A stretch of DNA of 64,000 nucleotides. Origin: Phalacrocorax aristotelis (lineage: Eukaryota; Chordata; Aves; Suliformes; Phalacrocoracidae). A model generated the notes under the pieces. That model saw only the letters and a program-made list of their open reading frames with translations. It made no database searches and had not been told where the DNA came from. Shown here in pieces: positions 10,201 through 20,700 of this stretch (the first letter of the stretch is position 1; each line of letters begins with the position of its first letter). A program made the position numbers and the translations under genes. The DNA is taken from assembly GCF_949628215.1 (NCBI RefSeq), contig NC_134283.1, forward strand, positions 31,102,975-31,166,974. The letters run 5' to 3'.

Positions 10201-13200
10201 CTTGCTGTATGTACTCAAACATGCATGCAAGGAAGGTTCATACAAAAATTAGTGTGGATTGGATGGATGGCAGGATAGCATCTGAAAAGCAGTGCAGTTG
10301 TGTACCTTCTAAAGCATGTCTTAATCTGGCTGCAGTTATGGAGTGAACTAAACCACTGAATGTTTGGGCTATTTTCAGTTCCGTTTCAGTTGGGAGAAAG
10401 CTGTGTATGCACCTGTCCAAATGTCTAAGATACTAGCTATGCTAACTGTAGTAGCTCCAAACTTAAATGTTCTTTTCCTTGTCTCTGAGGAATGTGTTGG
10501 AAGCACAAATTTAACTTCTGTGATTTTTTTTTGAAAACTGTCTGAAGTATCTATGCAATAGCTAGTTCTTGTAGGTTTTAACAGTCTTGTTTTTAGAAAA
10601 CATGATCTTGTATACTAACCAGCTTTATGTGCAAGTTCCTAATGAAATTAATAATTTTCAGACTCCAGATTCCAAGAAGGATAAATCTCTAACTCCAAAA
10701 ACACCAAAAGTCCCTCTGTCGTTAGAGGAGATCAAAGCAAAAATGCAGGCGTCTGTAGATAAGGTGAGTTTTTGGAAGCTTCGGGTTTGTCAGCCTTCTA
10801 TACTTCCACAGATCAGAAGAATTAGGTGTTTTTAAGAAATGGTTACATGTCACTGATTGCTGTGCTGTTATCAGAGTATGTTGATGTTGAAGCTTAGAGA
10901 AATGAGAACTTGTTTGGGATGAAGAAGCCTCTGTACTAATGAGAAACGAAACCACCTAGTTTATTTTTGTATTCCCCCGGTAGTGGTGTTTAGTAATTTG
11001 GTATTTCTTAGTGACCACAAAAAAACCCACAAAAATCCCAAAACACCCCACAACAAAACAATAAACAAAGAACACACTTTGGGTGATACTTATTCTAAGT
11101 TGTCTTAACTAGTGTACACATCTTAGTTTAGGCAACTAGAGTAAAGCAGAGTTCTTCACACCCTTGGAATGGCTTGGTCTTAACGCAGTATTCAACTTGG
11201 ATATCTGGATGCTTGTAAGGCATTATAGCTTCCAGAAGGGGGAGACAGGTGCCTGTGATATGCATTTGTGAATCATTGAAGACCTGAAAGCATTTGCTTT
11301 CTGAACTGGAGATCTGGGGATAATTGAGTCTCCCCTCATTGGATGCTTCATCTTCTGGAGGTCACAGAGCAGTCACTCAGGCATTGCTTGCTATCAGCTT
11401 TGACTAGGACTTCATGGTTATGCGTATGCGTATTCTTCTTGGCTGCTATTTAAGTATAAAAATTTGTGTTTTAGTTACAGGCTGGTTGGGTAAACGTGTA
11501 GGAGGTAATAGCAATTCTCTCCCCCGTAGCCAAGTTTGGAAACCTGTGTGCTAGCTAGGGGTGCAGTTCAGTACACATGTACTGCAGAATAGGTGGTAGT
11601 GAGGACTTGACATCTAGATTGAGTTCTGGTTTTACTTCACTAGCTCAGGAGAATGCTTATAGATCGTATGCTTGTGACTGAACCAGATTCTTTTCTGGAG
11701 ACTTAACTTTTGGCTAAACTACACTGATGTCGGTTCTGTGAAGAATTTGGGTATTTTTTTAGTTTGGTCTGAGATGATAAACTTCTTCCCCCTTACACTG
11801 GCAATCAAGTAATTTAAAGAATTAGGATGATTTTCCTCTCAGATTCTTGATGTTTTGAGGCAGTTTTGTCCCAGGAATGCAAAATAAGACAGCAAGTGTT
11901 TCAGCATACAGTGAATGCAGAGTGTCCAATGTCAGATTATGATCAGGATTGAAATGCATATCCCTAAATTATGAACCTGACAGTGATAGATACTATCATT
12001 CTACTAGGTCAAACTAACCTCTTGGATCTAGGGATGCTAGGGTGGGTTTTTACATGACTCAGAGGAGCCATGATTAGTGTTATTTCTGCAGTGTAAGCAG
12101 AAGTGGCTGAGCTGCTCAGGGTAGACAGATGTCCCTGTGGAGGGAAGCATGCAGACCAGATAACTGGCAAGTAGCCTGTTGCTGAAGAGTTTTTACTGGG
12201 AAATGCTGTGTAAGCACAAATATGTAGAAGCAATAGCAGGCAGCTTAATTTAATGTATTCCAAGATGGTGCTAGAACATACCTTAGGCAAAAGGGTTGTG
12301 TGTTGCCACATACAACAGCACTTCTGGCTGACAGCCAGCAAATTAATAATTTCATAAAATACAAAGTGATTTTTTAAAAAGCTGCTAGAGTGGAGCTGCT
12401 GTATTGTGTAGTAAGTAGATGTCAGCAGGTTAATAGAAAAGCATCTGTACTTGACAGAACCCAGGGGTAAGAAGACATTGTCTAAATCCAAGCTTTTTGG
12501 TTGCAGTATTGCAGTTTCAGGTATTCCTAACAGAGCTTTCTTTCCTTAGAACATAAAATTGCTGTCTTCTGCAGTGTGCTGAGTAGCAGCTAAGTGTATT
12601 GTCATAATTGGCTAGGTATATTTCAAGTCAGGTACCTGAAAAATGGGAAAAGTATTACTCATGAGGCATGTGAAAGTAAATTGATGTCTCTTAAAATAGT
12701 GGGGCTGTATTTTGCCTGGAGATAGGAGAAGACATGAAGGTAAACCTAGACCCATGAATTACTGAATCTGCTTTGTACATTTGAGTATGTACAAAGACTT
12801 TTTCAAAAATACAAGCAAATGTCTCTAGAATGGTTATTTAAATTGATAGAACTAATAAATTAGAATGAGTCTTAAAGGGTGGTGGGAGATCAGTTAATTT
12901 TTTGCTTTAGAGAGCTGCAATAAAAAACCTACCTGTGGTAGGATAGTAATAAAGTAATAAAGAAATCGGAGTACAGATCATATAGTAATAAAGTAATAAA
13001 AGATAGCTGTAGTAAGAATCCATAAATACAGAATTAGTTCTAGTTTGTCTGAATAGCGCATGAATGTTGACTACAAACAATGTTATCTTAAGTGGTCAGT
13101 GCTTGCTGTTAAGTTTTTTGAGCATGACCAAAGATGCATGTACAGCCATTTTAGTGTAGTCACTCTTGTGAGTAATACCTGGGTACTGCAGAGAAGAAAA

Positions 13201-14451
13201 GTCTTGAAAATGGTTTAAAAGCAGATTTGTTCAGGATGTTATAAGGTGAATTCAGTAAAATCCCATGTGTATTGTAAGAGTTTTAAGCTTTAATAAATGA
13301 GTTATTTACTGGAATAATTAAATGACCTGCATACGCTGAATCTTGCTTTTTTTCAAAATAGGGTTCTTCCCTTCCTAAGCTGGAGCCCAAATTTGCCAAC
13401 TATGTTAAGAATTGCTTCAGGATGGAGGACCAGAAGGTAACTGAATTTATTGGAACTTGATAAAGTCCAAAAACTTTTATAACCTGACTTAGGGGATTCT
13501 TTTCCACTTCTTAATCTTTACAAGCCTTGGTATGTTTCAAAGGGTTACAAACCACAAACAATACTTCAAATTAAATAAATGGGAACAGTTTTAAGGGTAT
13601 AGTTGGCTAAGTTGGGAAAGCTAATATTTTATTACATTTTTCCAGCTTTTATATGGTTGGTAAATTATCTCTTGCTTACTAAACCCACAGAATTTTCCTT
13701 TTGGCACCATATTGGCCAAGGAAATGAGCTGTGGTTTTCCTTGCTGCTGAATTTGGCCACCTAGGCCAGTCTGCTGTTCAGCCTTTTGTTGGGGAGGGTG
13801 TCTGGGAGGGGGAGCTGTTTTGTGATTGAGATTATGGCTTTCTTACTAAATTTTCTCCCAAAGTCAACTGAACTCTTGCAAGAGGGCAAGCCAAAAGGTG
13901 GTATCAGGAAGCAAGTTTCTGAATTAGTTGTTATCCAACATATACTAGGCTAAAATGTCTTGATTTCCCTATCAAGATTCCTGTAAGTCAAAACTTTCTT
14001 CCAGTGACAGAATTCCTTATGCTTTCCTGCTTCCTTCAGTGGTTCAGAGTAAACTTGTCTGATAGACAAATTGATAGGTTCTTGAAAGAACATTTAAAAG
14101 CAGTTAGCCTCAGCTACTGGAGTTGGTCTGACATTAGCCAGGGTAGGCAGAGTTCAGCCAATATTTGCCTAGCTGGTCCACACCCATCCTCTCACTTACC
14201 TTCACTGAATTCTTACTATTGTGACTTACCGTGAGTAACAGTCTTCTAGCAGAAAGGCCTAAGGTCTTGCTTTGAACTTGAGTTTTCTCTGAAACGAATG
14301 CTTTTTAAATTTTAATTTAATGTCAATATTTTTTGGAGTTAACTGGCAATAGTAGACTGAAAATAATTAGAAAAATGGATTTCAATTTCTAACTTCTTGT
14401 GTACACTTCCAGGTCATTCAAGCTCTCTGGCAGTGGAGACAGACTCTGTAA
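1234..14451 (+). CDS. NPM1: Nucleophosmin (NPM1/B23), complete 11-exon coding sequence
   Basis: The gene spans 11 coding exons: 1234-1297, 1980-2059, 5061-5180, 5992-6085, 6849-6952, 7472-7533, 8030-8084, 9691-9780, 10662-10763, 13362-13436 and 14413-14451. They total 885 nt and give 294 residues plus stop, as in human NPM1. Nucleophosmin is a nucleolar pentameric chaperone for histones and ribosomal proteins that shuttles to the cytoplasm and acts in ribosome export and centrosome duplication. Residues 1-120 form the core oligomerisation domain, with the family pattern [11 protein letters not shown] near 21-31. Acidic tracts lie at 122-133 and 161-186, and a basic nuclear localisation segment (KKAKL) at 155-159. 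A lysine-rich linker follows. The C-terminal nucleolar three-helix domain starts at about 243 and ends with Trp288, Trp290 and Leu294. Cys275 and Thr234-Pro/Thr237-Pro are present. Position 199 is Ser-Gly, not the human CDK2 site Thr-Pro. Identity is certain; the CDS is intact. Confidence 0.99.
1298..1979 (+). promoter_or_regulatory. NPM1: NPM1 intron 1 with cluster of five CACGTG E-boxes
   Basis: This is a 682-bp GT-AG intron. Canonical CACGTG sites lie at 1512-1517, 1530-1535, 1618-1623, 1645-1650 and 1836-1841. G-runs at 1442-1451 and 1650-1659 could form G-quadruplexes. MYC binding to E-boxes in intron 1 of human NPM1 is established, so this is probably the equivalent enhancer. The last 120 bp are AT-richer and end in the acceptor ttttcacag. 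Confidence 0.7.
1980..2059 (+). CDS. NPM1: NPM1 coding exon 2
   Basis: This exon completes codon 22 (Gly) and encodes residues to Thr48, from [10 protein letters not shown] to HQLSLRT. The acceptor is cttttcacag. The exon ends AGA ACG and is followed by gcaagt, a GC donor. The next exon begins GTT ACT, which joins in frame as the family sequence RTVTLGAG, so the GC donor is required. Confidence 0.96.
2060..5060 (+). other. NPM1: NPM1 intron 2 (3.0 kb, GC-AG type)
   Basis: The donor is gcaagt at 2060-2065 and the acceptor is ccctcacag ending at 5060. GC donors need good matching elsewhere to U1, and GCAAGT is the usual form. The interior is AT-rich single-copy-looking sequence with only short chance frames. 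No RNA gene was recognised. Confidence 0.85.
5061..5180 (+). CDS. NPM1: NPM1 coding exon 3
   Basis: This exon encodes residues 49-88, from [20 protein letters not shown] to LKMSVQPT, forming strands of the core jelly-roll domain that builds the pentamer. It begins and ends in phase 0 with acceptor ccctcacag and donor gtaagt. Confidence 0.97.
5181..5991 (+). other. NPM1: NPM1 intron 3
   Basis: An 811-bp GT-AG intron with donor gtaagt and acceptor tttttccttag. It is AT-rich, with no coding or RNA feature recognised. Confidence 0.85.
5992..6085 (+). CDS. NPM1: NPM1 coding exon 4
   Basis: This exon encodes residues 89-119 plus the first base of codon 120. It includes [20 protein letters not shown] and GQHLV, the conserved end of the oligomerisation core. 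Cys104 (in LKCGSGP) matches the conserved family cysteine. Donor gtatgt, phase 1 at the 3' end. Confidence 0.97.
6086..6848 (+). other. NPM1: NPM1 intron 4
   Basis: A 763-bp GT-AG intron with donor gtatgt and acceptor attttatcag. Overlapping short open frames at about 6500-6760 have no recognisable similarity and no splice-supported continuation. Nothing else was seen. Confidence 0.85.
6849..6952 (+). CDS. NPM1: NPM1 coding exon 5 (first acidic tract)
   Basis: This exon encodes residues 120-154, starting [16 protein letters not shown] and ending GGGAKTPQ. The acidic cluster at 122-133 includes Ser127 in a casein-kinase-2-like context. Acceptor ttttatcag, donor gtatat, phase 0 at its 3' end. 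Confidence 0.96.
6953..7471 (+). other. NPM1: NPM1 intron 5
   Basis: A 519-bp GT-AG intron with a weaker donor (gtatat) and an acceptor with a long T tract ending ttttttaag. No other feature was recognised. Confidence 0.85.
7472..7533 (+). CDS. NPM1: NPM1 coding exon 6 (NLS and second acidic tract)
   Basis: This exon encodes residues 155-174 and two bases of codon 175. The basic KKAKL at 155-159 is part of the nuclear localisation signal. It runs directly into an almost pure Asp/Glu tract made of GAT/GAG/GAA repeats, which binds histones. Acceptor ttttttaag, donor gtatgt. Confidence 0.96.
7534..8029 (+). other. NPM1: NPM1 intron 6
   Basis: A 496-bp GT-AG intron between the two halves of the acidic tract, acceptor ctaattgtag. 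No other feature was recognised. Confidence 0.85.
8030..8084 (+). CDS. NPM1: NPM1 coding exon 7 (acidic tract end)
   Basis: This exon completes Asp175 and encodes to Lys193 ([19 protein letters not shown]). The acidic tract ends at Glu186 and is followed by the start of the basic linker. Donor gtaagt, phase 0. Confidence 0.96.
8085..9690 (+). other. NPM1: NPM1 intron 7, with a CTCF-like site
   Basis: A 1606-bp GT-AG intron. It holds a match to the CTCF core on the minus strand at 8905-8917 and an A/C-rich tract near 9280-9318. Several short open frames are chance. The acceptor is ttcttttcag. Confidence 0.8.
8905..8917 (-). promoter_or_regulatory. CTCF-like core motif
   Basis: The minus strand reads CCACCAGATGGCA, which fits every position of the 13-base CTCF core CCASYAGRKGGCA. 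Motif matches of this length occur by chance, so occupancy is uncertain. Confidence 0.4.
9691..9780 (+). CDS. NPM1: NPM1 coding exon 8
   Basis: This exon encodes residues 194-223, from [20 protein letters not shown] to ASKSK, the basic Lys/Ser/Pro linker that binds nucleic acid. Human NPM1 has Thr199-Pro here (the CDK2 site); this protein has Ser199-Gly. Acceptor ttcttttcag, donor gtgagt, phase 0 on both sides. Confidence 0.97.
9781..10661 (+). other. NPM1: NPM1 intron 8
   Basis: An 881-bp GT-AG intron with donor gtgagt and acceptor aataattttcag. No other feature was recognised. Confidence 0.85.
10662..10763 (+). CDS. NPM1: NPM1 coding exon 9
   Basis: This exon encodes residues 224-257, starting [20 protein letters not shown] and ending [10 protein letters not shown]. 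Thr234-Pro and Thr237-Pro, the CDK1 sites known in human NPM1, are both present. The end begins the C-terminal three-helix nucleolar domain. The acceptor is attttcag and the donor gtgagt. Confidence 0.97.
12771..12796. repeat. Perfect inverted repeat, 10-bp arms, 6-base loop
   Basis: CTTTGTACAT is followed six bases later by its exact reverse complement ATGTACAAAG. It could form a short hairpin in NPM1 pre-mRNA. It is too short for a pre-microRNA, and its function is unknown. Confidence 0.6.
12943..13000. repeat. 19-bp direct repeat of AATAAA-rich sequence
   Basis: Two identical 19-base copies (12943-12961 and 12982-13000), each containing two AATAAA motifs, begin 39 bp apart in NPM1 intron 9. 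They are sense-strand poly(A)-signal-like hexamers inside an intron. Probably a local duplication. Confidence 0.6.
13362..13436 (+). CDS. NPM1: NPM1 coding exon 10
   Basis: This exon encodes residues 258-282 ([20 protein letters not shown] then MEDQK), the first two helices of the C-terminal nucleolar and nucleic-acid-binding domain. Cys275 is conserved with human. The acceptor is ttcaaaatag, preceded by a T-rich tract. Donor gtaact, phase 0. Confidence 0.97.
13437..14412 (+). other. NPM1: NPM1 intron 10
   Basis: A 976-bp GT-AG intron with donor gtaact and acceptor tacacttccag. No other feature was recognised. Confidence 0.85.
14413..14451 (+). CDS. NPM1: NPM1 coding exon 11 (C terminus)
   Basis: This exon encodes residues 283-294, [12 protein letters not shown], then TAA at 14449-14451. 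Trp288 and Trp290 are the nucleolar-localisation tryptophans. In human, frameshifts at this point cause leukaemia by destroying them; the sequence here is intact. Confidence 0.98.
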   Translation, partial: VIQALWQWRQTL

Positions 14452-14785
14452 GAAAAGAAAACAGTTTAACCAGTTCATTAAAATCTGCAGTCTTATTTCT
14501 GTAACCATTATTTGGCTGTCCTTTTTACAAATGCTGAAAGAGCTTTCCCTACCATGTCTGATAAATGTCATCCAGATTACCTTGCCAAGAATGTGTTGTC
14601 CAAAATGCCTGCTTAGTTTTTAAAGACGGGACTCCACCCTCAGCTTCATTTTAAGTATGTATGGAATGTTTTGATAAGGCATGGTGGTAGTGGTGGTCAG
14701 ACAAATGGAAATGGTGGGGAGACTAAATGTACGTGGAAAAAATAAAATTTAGTATTTTAATAAAGTACTATCGTTTCTTTTTTAT
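14452..14785 (+). terminator. NPM1: NPM1 3' UTR and poly(A) signals
   Basis: Two AATAAA hexamers lie at 14741-14746 and 14759-14764. They are followed by a T/G-rich stretch (about 14771-14800) suited as the downstream element. Cleavage is probably around 14,775-14,785, giving a 3' UTR of about 330 nt, similar to short NPM1 3' UTRs in other vertebrates. The exact cleavage base was not determined. Confidence 0.75.
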
Positions 14786-14789
14786 GGGT

Positions 14790-17700
14790 TGGGGGTAGTT
14801 TGCATACTGAACCCAGAACATAAGAGCTTTAAAGTTCTCATAGGAACTACTGCTAAGTATTTTAGCTACTTCTCTTTACCCAGTACACATCAGATAGTCT
14901 CATTTATGTTGTCAACTTTAAAAACAACCACTCCAATTCCATGAGCTTTACAGCTACTGAGCAGATGATTGGTGAGAAGACTTAAGTGGTAAGTGGGACT
15001 TTATTCTTGTCTGGAAGTGACCACTAATTATATAATTGCCTAAAACAGCCTTTCCTGCATCTCAGTTTCTGACCTGCTTCATTGCTCTTTGGTTTATGGT
15101 TTCTCTCTAACAACTGAGTTGGTAGGGCTTGTGACTCCACTTGTAAAATGTAATACTTTTGATTTGGGAATTGCTGGCTGTGCTGTTCTTCTGAGGGTCT
15201 ACAGTCTCTGAGGTTGTCTCACATATGACTCCTGTGAGGGTTTTGTGGAGAAGAGAATTAGCTTGAATTCTGTAGGGTGTGCCTAGAGAGCTCACTGAGC
15301 GAGATCAATGCCAGTGGATAAATTCCTGGGACTGATGAGGAGCTAATCTCCAGCAAATCCCAAAAGCTCAGATGGGCAGGTAGTCCTGTCTCAGTTCCTT
15401 GGGTCTTTTCTGATTATTGCCTATGTTACTAAGGTGGAGTTAAAACAAGTTTTTTGACTATTCTTGGTTGTCCTATGAAGGAGAAATGCCAAGGTATAAG
15501 GGCTCCTTCAGATGAAGGGGAAGGAAAACATAGATATCGTGCCTGGCACTGAACTCCTCGTCAATGCTCTTGTCTAAATGCTGTATCATTTCAAATGCTT
15601 GAATGCTTATCTATGTGTAGTAACTGCAGTAATGGTATGAAGACAAAGAATACTTAAAACATAAGCAGTTGTATGGTAACTATTAAACTGATTTAATCCT
15701 TGCTATGTGTGAGAATTAATGCAACTGGCTTCTGTTTTCCAGAGCAGAAAAATCTTTTTTGAGGATGGAAAGGCATTAAAGCAGACTTTAGCAGGTTGGA
15801 GGTTTTTTTCCACTTGAAGGACTTGCACAGTTGGTGTCCTGGAACAGTTGTGCTAATTGGGCCTGGGGTCTCTTGTTTTTTTACTGCATGTTCTTTCTTC
15901 CAAGTAGTTATAGAAGCAGAATGTATAATTTGGTGTGTAAAATCATCACTGGAAATATTTAAGGTTTGCTCTTATAAAAATCTTTGTTTCTATAGTTGAG
16001 ATTCTAGGCATGATGGAAACCAAATCTCCAGAAGCAAATATTTCTTTTTGGAAAAACAAAGCCAAGCAAAGTGCATGGTAGAGAAACACAGTGCAAGACT
16101 AGTGTCAAAGATTCACTTAAGCTTGAATATAACTGCAGTATGTGAAATGGCAGTGTAAGGGTTTGAAATGTCTGTTTCAGTGGGGTTATGTAAATAGATT
16201 ATGTCATATGCACAAGTGAGAGCAAATTTCCCTGGTGAAATGGAGCTAATGGCACAGACAGGCTTATTTAAGCAAAATTGCCCTCAATTTCGGCTGAAAC
16301 AAGTGAAAATTGTACAGTAATTTCAGTAAGAGGTTATCTAGCCAATAAAATATTGAGTATTAAGTTTTTTAAGAATAGCACAGGGTGTTGTCTGTTTATA
16401 GGTCACTGACCAAGGCAGGTCTGTGGGGCGCAGCCACCCTCAGCACAGGGTTTGCAGGGTAAAGATGGAGCCCATATGGGCAGTTCTAAAGGAAAATGTA
16501 TTCCTGTGCTGTAGCTGAGTATAATGTAAGTCAAATCTCTTGTCAGGCTGCCATTAAGTGTCATGAAGTGTCTTTTGAGGCATCTGCATCGTGGCATAAA
16601 AATGATAACTTGGTCCTGGTTAGCTTAGTCGTTTTCTGCCAGTTTGTTCTTACAGCTCTAGCTATGAAAAGTGGTTGGTGTGACTGTCTGCCCTGCTCCT
16701 GGCTGCATGGCGGCCTGCCCTATCCCTCCCAGGAACAGACCTTGCTTGTTCCTGCCAGTCATGGCTCCAAACACTTCTCTCCTGTTGGGACTGGCCATCC
16801 AATGACTCCTGTGGGACTGCTGGGCTTTGCAGCCATAACCTGTAGGATATTCACATGCAGCTGCTAGTTCTTGCACTTCTTTGAACAGAGACTCAAAGGT
16901 TGAATTCAAAAAAGTTTAGTTTAAGCTCAGATGTTAAAATACCTGTTGAAGAGAAGATCCCAAATAACAATGTGCCTTATTGAAGTACTGTTCTTGGCTT
17001 AATGCAGAATTAAAACATGTTTTTATCATGGTGGTAATACATGATTGCAACAAAGCTGTAATACTGATAGCTATGTTGAGGGTTGTGTGGTCGTCCTTGA
17101 GGGTGGCTTATTTAAGAGGTCACAGGCAAATGCATTTGATGTAGATGCAAGTTTTCTCTACTATAGGAAAACAACTCACCTTCCTTTTACAGGATGATAA
17201 AATACCTTTGCAAGTGGCTGTTCCTTGACCTCTCCTTTCTCCATTAATTTCTCGCCCTGCTGCCTTTCCTGTTCCTTGCTTTTTCTGTGCTTTCATCCCG
17301 TAAGCATTTCATTCCTTATGGTGAATAGATAGCTGGTGGTGTTCCCCTGCACAGGACAAGGGGGAGGCTGCTCACCTGAGCAGGGCTGTGGGATCATGCA
17401 GGGTGTGTGGCTGCACTGTCCTCTGTACAGTGTTGGCTGCAGCTACAGCTGCTCCACATGGATCTGTTTTGTCTCCAAGCCTCTGGTGTTTCTGGACATA
17501 GTGTTTCAGAGGAGATGATGATAAAAGGATACTGTCCTGCAGTAAAACACCCTTTTCCAGCTTCAGGAGGTCTTGGTCTGTGTCTTATTCCTTGGGGTGT
17601 TCAAGAAAAGTGCTTGTGGCCACTCTGGGGTCTGTCTCAGGGTTCTGTTTGCTCCTGTGAATGAAACTAGCTTGCCAAAATGGTGCCTCAGAGCCCAAGT

Positions 17701-20700
17701 GGTATGATGAGTGCTGGGCTCTGATATTTGCCTGTGCTCAGCTTGTTGCAGCCTTTGGAGAGGAACGACTCTAGTATGGTTGGCAGGAGGGTGGAAGGGA
17801 GTGTGTGTGGGCTGAGGTAATGGAAAACAGGGCCAGGATGGGTGGTGGTTCTGGGCTTCTTGCCACCCAGACAGTCCCTCAGGGGCTAAGTTCATGCTGG
17901 AGCATTCTGTCCTCTCTAGAAATCTTACCCAGGTACCCCAAACTATGTCCTGCCTCCTTACAACTGAATGGAAGGAGACTGACCAGCAGCCAGAACTCTC
18001 CCTACTGTTCCTTCACTCTTTTCTTGTGGAACAAGCACATAGATCCTTAGTCCTCTTCCTGTTTTCCCAAAAGGGAATTAAAGACTGGATCCTGCTAAAG
18101 AAATGTAGAAAGAGCTGCAACTGAGTCAGGTGGTTTGGAGCTAAGTGTTAGATGGAGTGCCTTTATTCCCTGGCCTTGTCTAATGGGCAGTAGGTCCTGG
18201 CAAGCAGCAGCAAGTGCAATTGATTGTGTTGAGTGAGGCTTGGAGGTTTTGTGATCTGGTATTTATTAAGGGTTGCTTTGTCTGAGTCCTGGCTCTTGTA
18301 ATCTGAAGGAGAGCTGGGCTTGTGTGACTGGGCACAGGGGAAGTGGTTACCGGCCTTTGAGGTGTGTCTGAAAGGGCCTGACTTGCCCTTCCTACTGCAG
18401 ACAGCAGAGGGAATCACCTGCTCTCTACTTGCTGCTTGTCTTTTATCTGCATTTACACTTTTGGGAGCAATTCTGTGTGTTGTGTTGGAGCAGCTCTTCA
18501 GTGGCTGTCTGGTTGGTTGTCCTATGCAAGTGGATTTTAAGCCGTGCCTGATTGGTACCAAATAAATCAGTCAAATATTAGATGTTAATTAAGATATGAG
18601 TCCCATGGAGACCCCTGGACTCTCCTAATTGCATGCATGGTCTGTGGTCAGCTGTATTGGGATGACTTTTGCTCTGTTCCTTACCTTCTTCAGAAACTAT
18701 CTTCTCCCCTTCTACCACTCCTATCAGCTCTCCCTAGCCAAGCCATAAGATCCTGTATAGGAAAATGATCCCAGGACAAAGCAAAGAACAAGAAAGGACA
18801 ACGAATAAAAAAAAAGGCAGTTGAGGATCAAAAGTAAGAATGGGAAAAATGGAGATGCTTAGTGGGATGCTCAGCAGGGGACCTCTAATAGTGCCTGCCA
18901 CTTCCACAGAGGTGGCCATGCAGGCAGCGATGTGCTGCTGCCCAGAGACTTGTCTAGCCAAGGGAATGGAAATCGGCATACTTGAACAGCAAATGGCAAA
19001 AGGAGGGAGCATAACTGGGCTACTCAACACAGAGTTAATTCACCTGGTTCATCTTAGACTTAGTGTTTGGCATTTGCTGGTACTAGGGGCAGTCAAACTG
19101 AAGACAATTTTCTTAGAAGGGTCCTGCAGTCTTACTCAAGATCCCTTCAACTAATTGCTGGGGCCCTAAGCCTGCTAAGACCCATGCAATTATGTTGACT
19201 TACCTGGTATTTAAGAGAAAGTAAGTTCCTCTTCAATTAGGATATAAATGTTTGAAGGTATTTTCAAATTAAACCTGAGGTTTTTAATTGATTTTTTTTT
19301 TCCATGAGAAATAACTGCAGGGAGAGTTGAAGGTATATTGCAGCTTGTCGGGGTACTTGGCATTTCACTTTAGTAACCATCTTTATCCATGCCTGGTTCA
19401 CATAACTTCCCATTACTCCTTATATTTGTCCCATAGTTTATAATTGTGATACTTTCCAAAGAACATCCTAAATGAGCAGCTTCTAGTGACACAGATCATG
19501 CAATATTGAGGCAGTATATATTCCAGCATTGCTTTGAGTGTTGCTGCCCAAAGTACCTGCTGCTTTAGGTGTTCCCTGTGTGTAAATGTGTATGTGTATG
19601 TGTGGACACTGAGAACAGTGGACAACCACAGCTAATAGGTGAAGCTTTCAATGTAGTAAGTATAATAAGGCCACCTCTGGCCTTCAGGACTTTCTTTCCT
19701 GCCCTTTTTCCCATACTTCTAAGCATTTCCTTCAAATTTTCCATGTGGAAATAGATTTTAACTAAATGACCCCCCTGTAGCTAAGGGCAATGATGTGTCA
19801 TGGGATCACCATAATGAAGGGGGCTCAGCTGTTGTGATCTCATGACACCACAGAAGGACAGGAAGAATGGGGGATCTTGGCTTCTTTTTTAGGGTCTCAA
19901 ACTAGGAGGGATGCTTCTGCTTGTTCCTTCTAGCTTTATGGTTCTAGATAGTCCCTTCCAGCTTATTCCCACTTCTACATTTTGCCACAGCCTTCTCCTT
20001 GCTAACTTAGTCCATCACTGCTCCTCAGGCTTCTCCTCTCTGTCTTCTGATCCTTAACAGTTCCTCCTCCAATGTCTTCTACCCATTGCTGTTGTGAGGA
20101 ACACTGTCCTTCCCTGGTCAGCCTTGCTGTCTCTAGAAAAATCTTGAACTCCCTTGTAAACATGGTGCTCCTGCATGAATCCGTTCCTCCTTCTGTGTTG
20201 CTTGACAAAGTGTCCCTGAGAGCACATCAGAGGCTAGTGCCATCATTTTGGTCACAGTGAAGAACTGATAAAAGCCCATCCTTGCTCTGCTGCTGTACCT
20301 CATGCTGTACCTGCATGAGTGGATGGTGTGTTCAGCCTTACCTGCTTGTAGGGCTGCAAGATGCCTCTGCATGCCCCAGGAGAGTGGGACTACTGAAGAT
20401 GTCCCCTTGCTGACCTGTGACATTGGTTTTCCAGAAAAAGGCCGTGTTTGGGTATATTTTTGTGTAAACAGCAAAGATGACCCACCCATTACATATTTTT
20501 GAGCTCTTGTTCCAAAGTGAGGTGTGGCCTACAGCACCTCTTCAGAAGAAGGTTTAGTAGAAACACTTCTTTCAGTGTGGTTTTAAGACAGCTGTCCTGT
20601 GTCTGTCTCAAGACCCAACTTGAGTTGTACCAAGGTTGCTCTAGGTTGTTCGTTCAGTTGTGCCATCACTGAGGACAGTGACATGGGGCATTGAGAGGTC

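Larger units (their letters stand above)
10764..13361 (+). other. NPM1: NPM1 intron 9
   Basis: A 2.6-kb AT-rich GT-AG intron. Visible features are an A/C-rich tract at about 11018-11075, a perfect 10-bp inverted repeat at 12771-12796 and a 19-bp direct repeat at 12943/12982. Mammals make a shorter B23.2 isoform by using another terminal exon near here; I could not identify one. A minus-strand open frame at 12009-12491 looks like chance. Confidence 0.8.

Noticed and set aside
12009-12491. 160-codon minus-strand frame in NPM1 intron 9
   Set aside because: No recognisable similarity, low-complexity Ser/Leu-rich product and no splice or promoter context.
12771-12796. Pre-microRNA interpretation of the intron 9 hairpin
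   Set aside because: Ten-base arms are far shorter than the roughly 30-base stem needed for a microRNA precursor.
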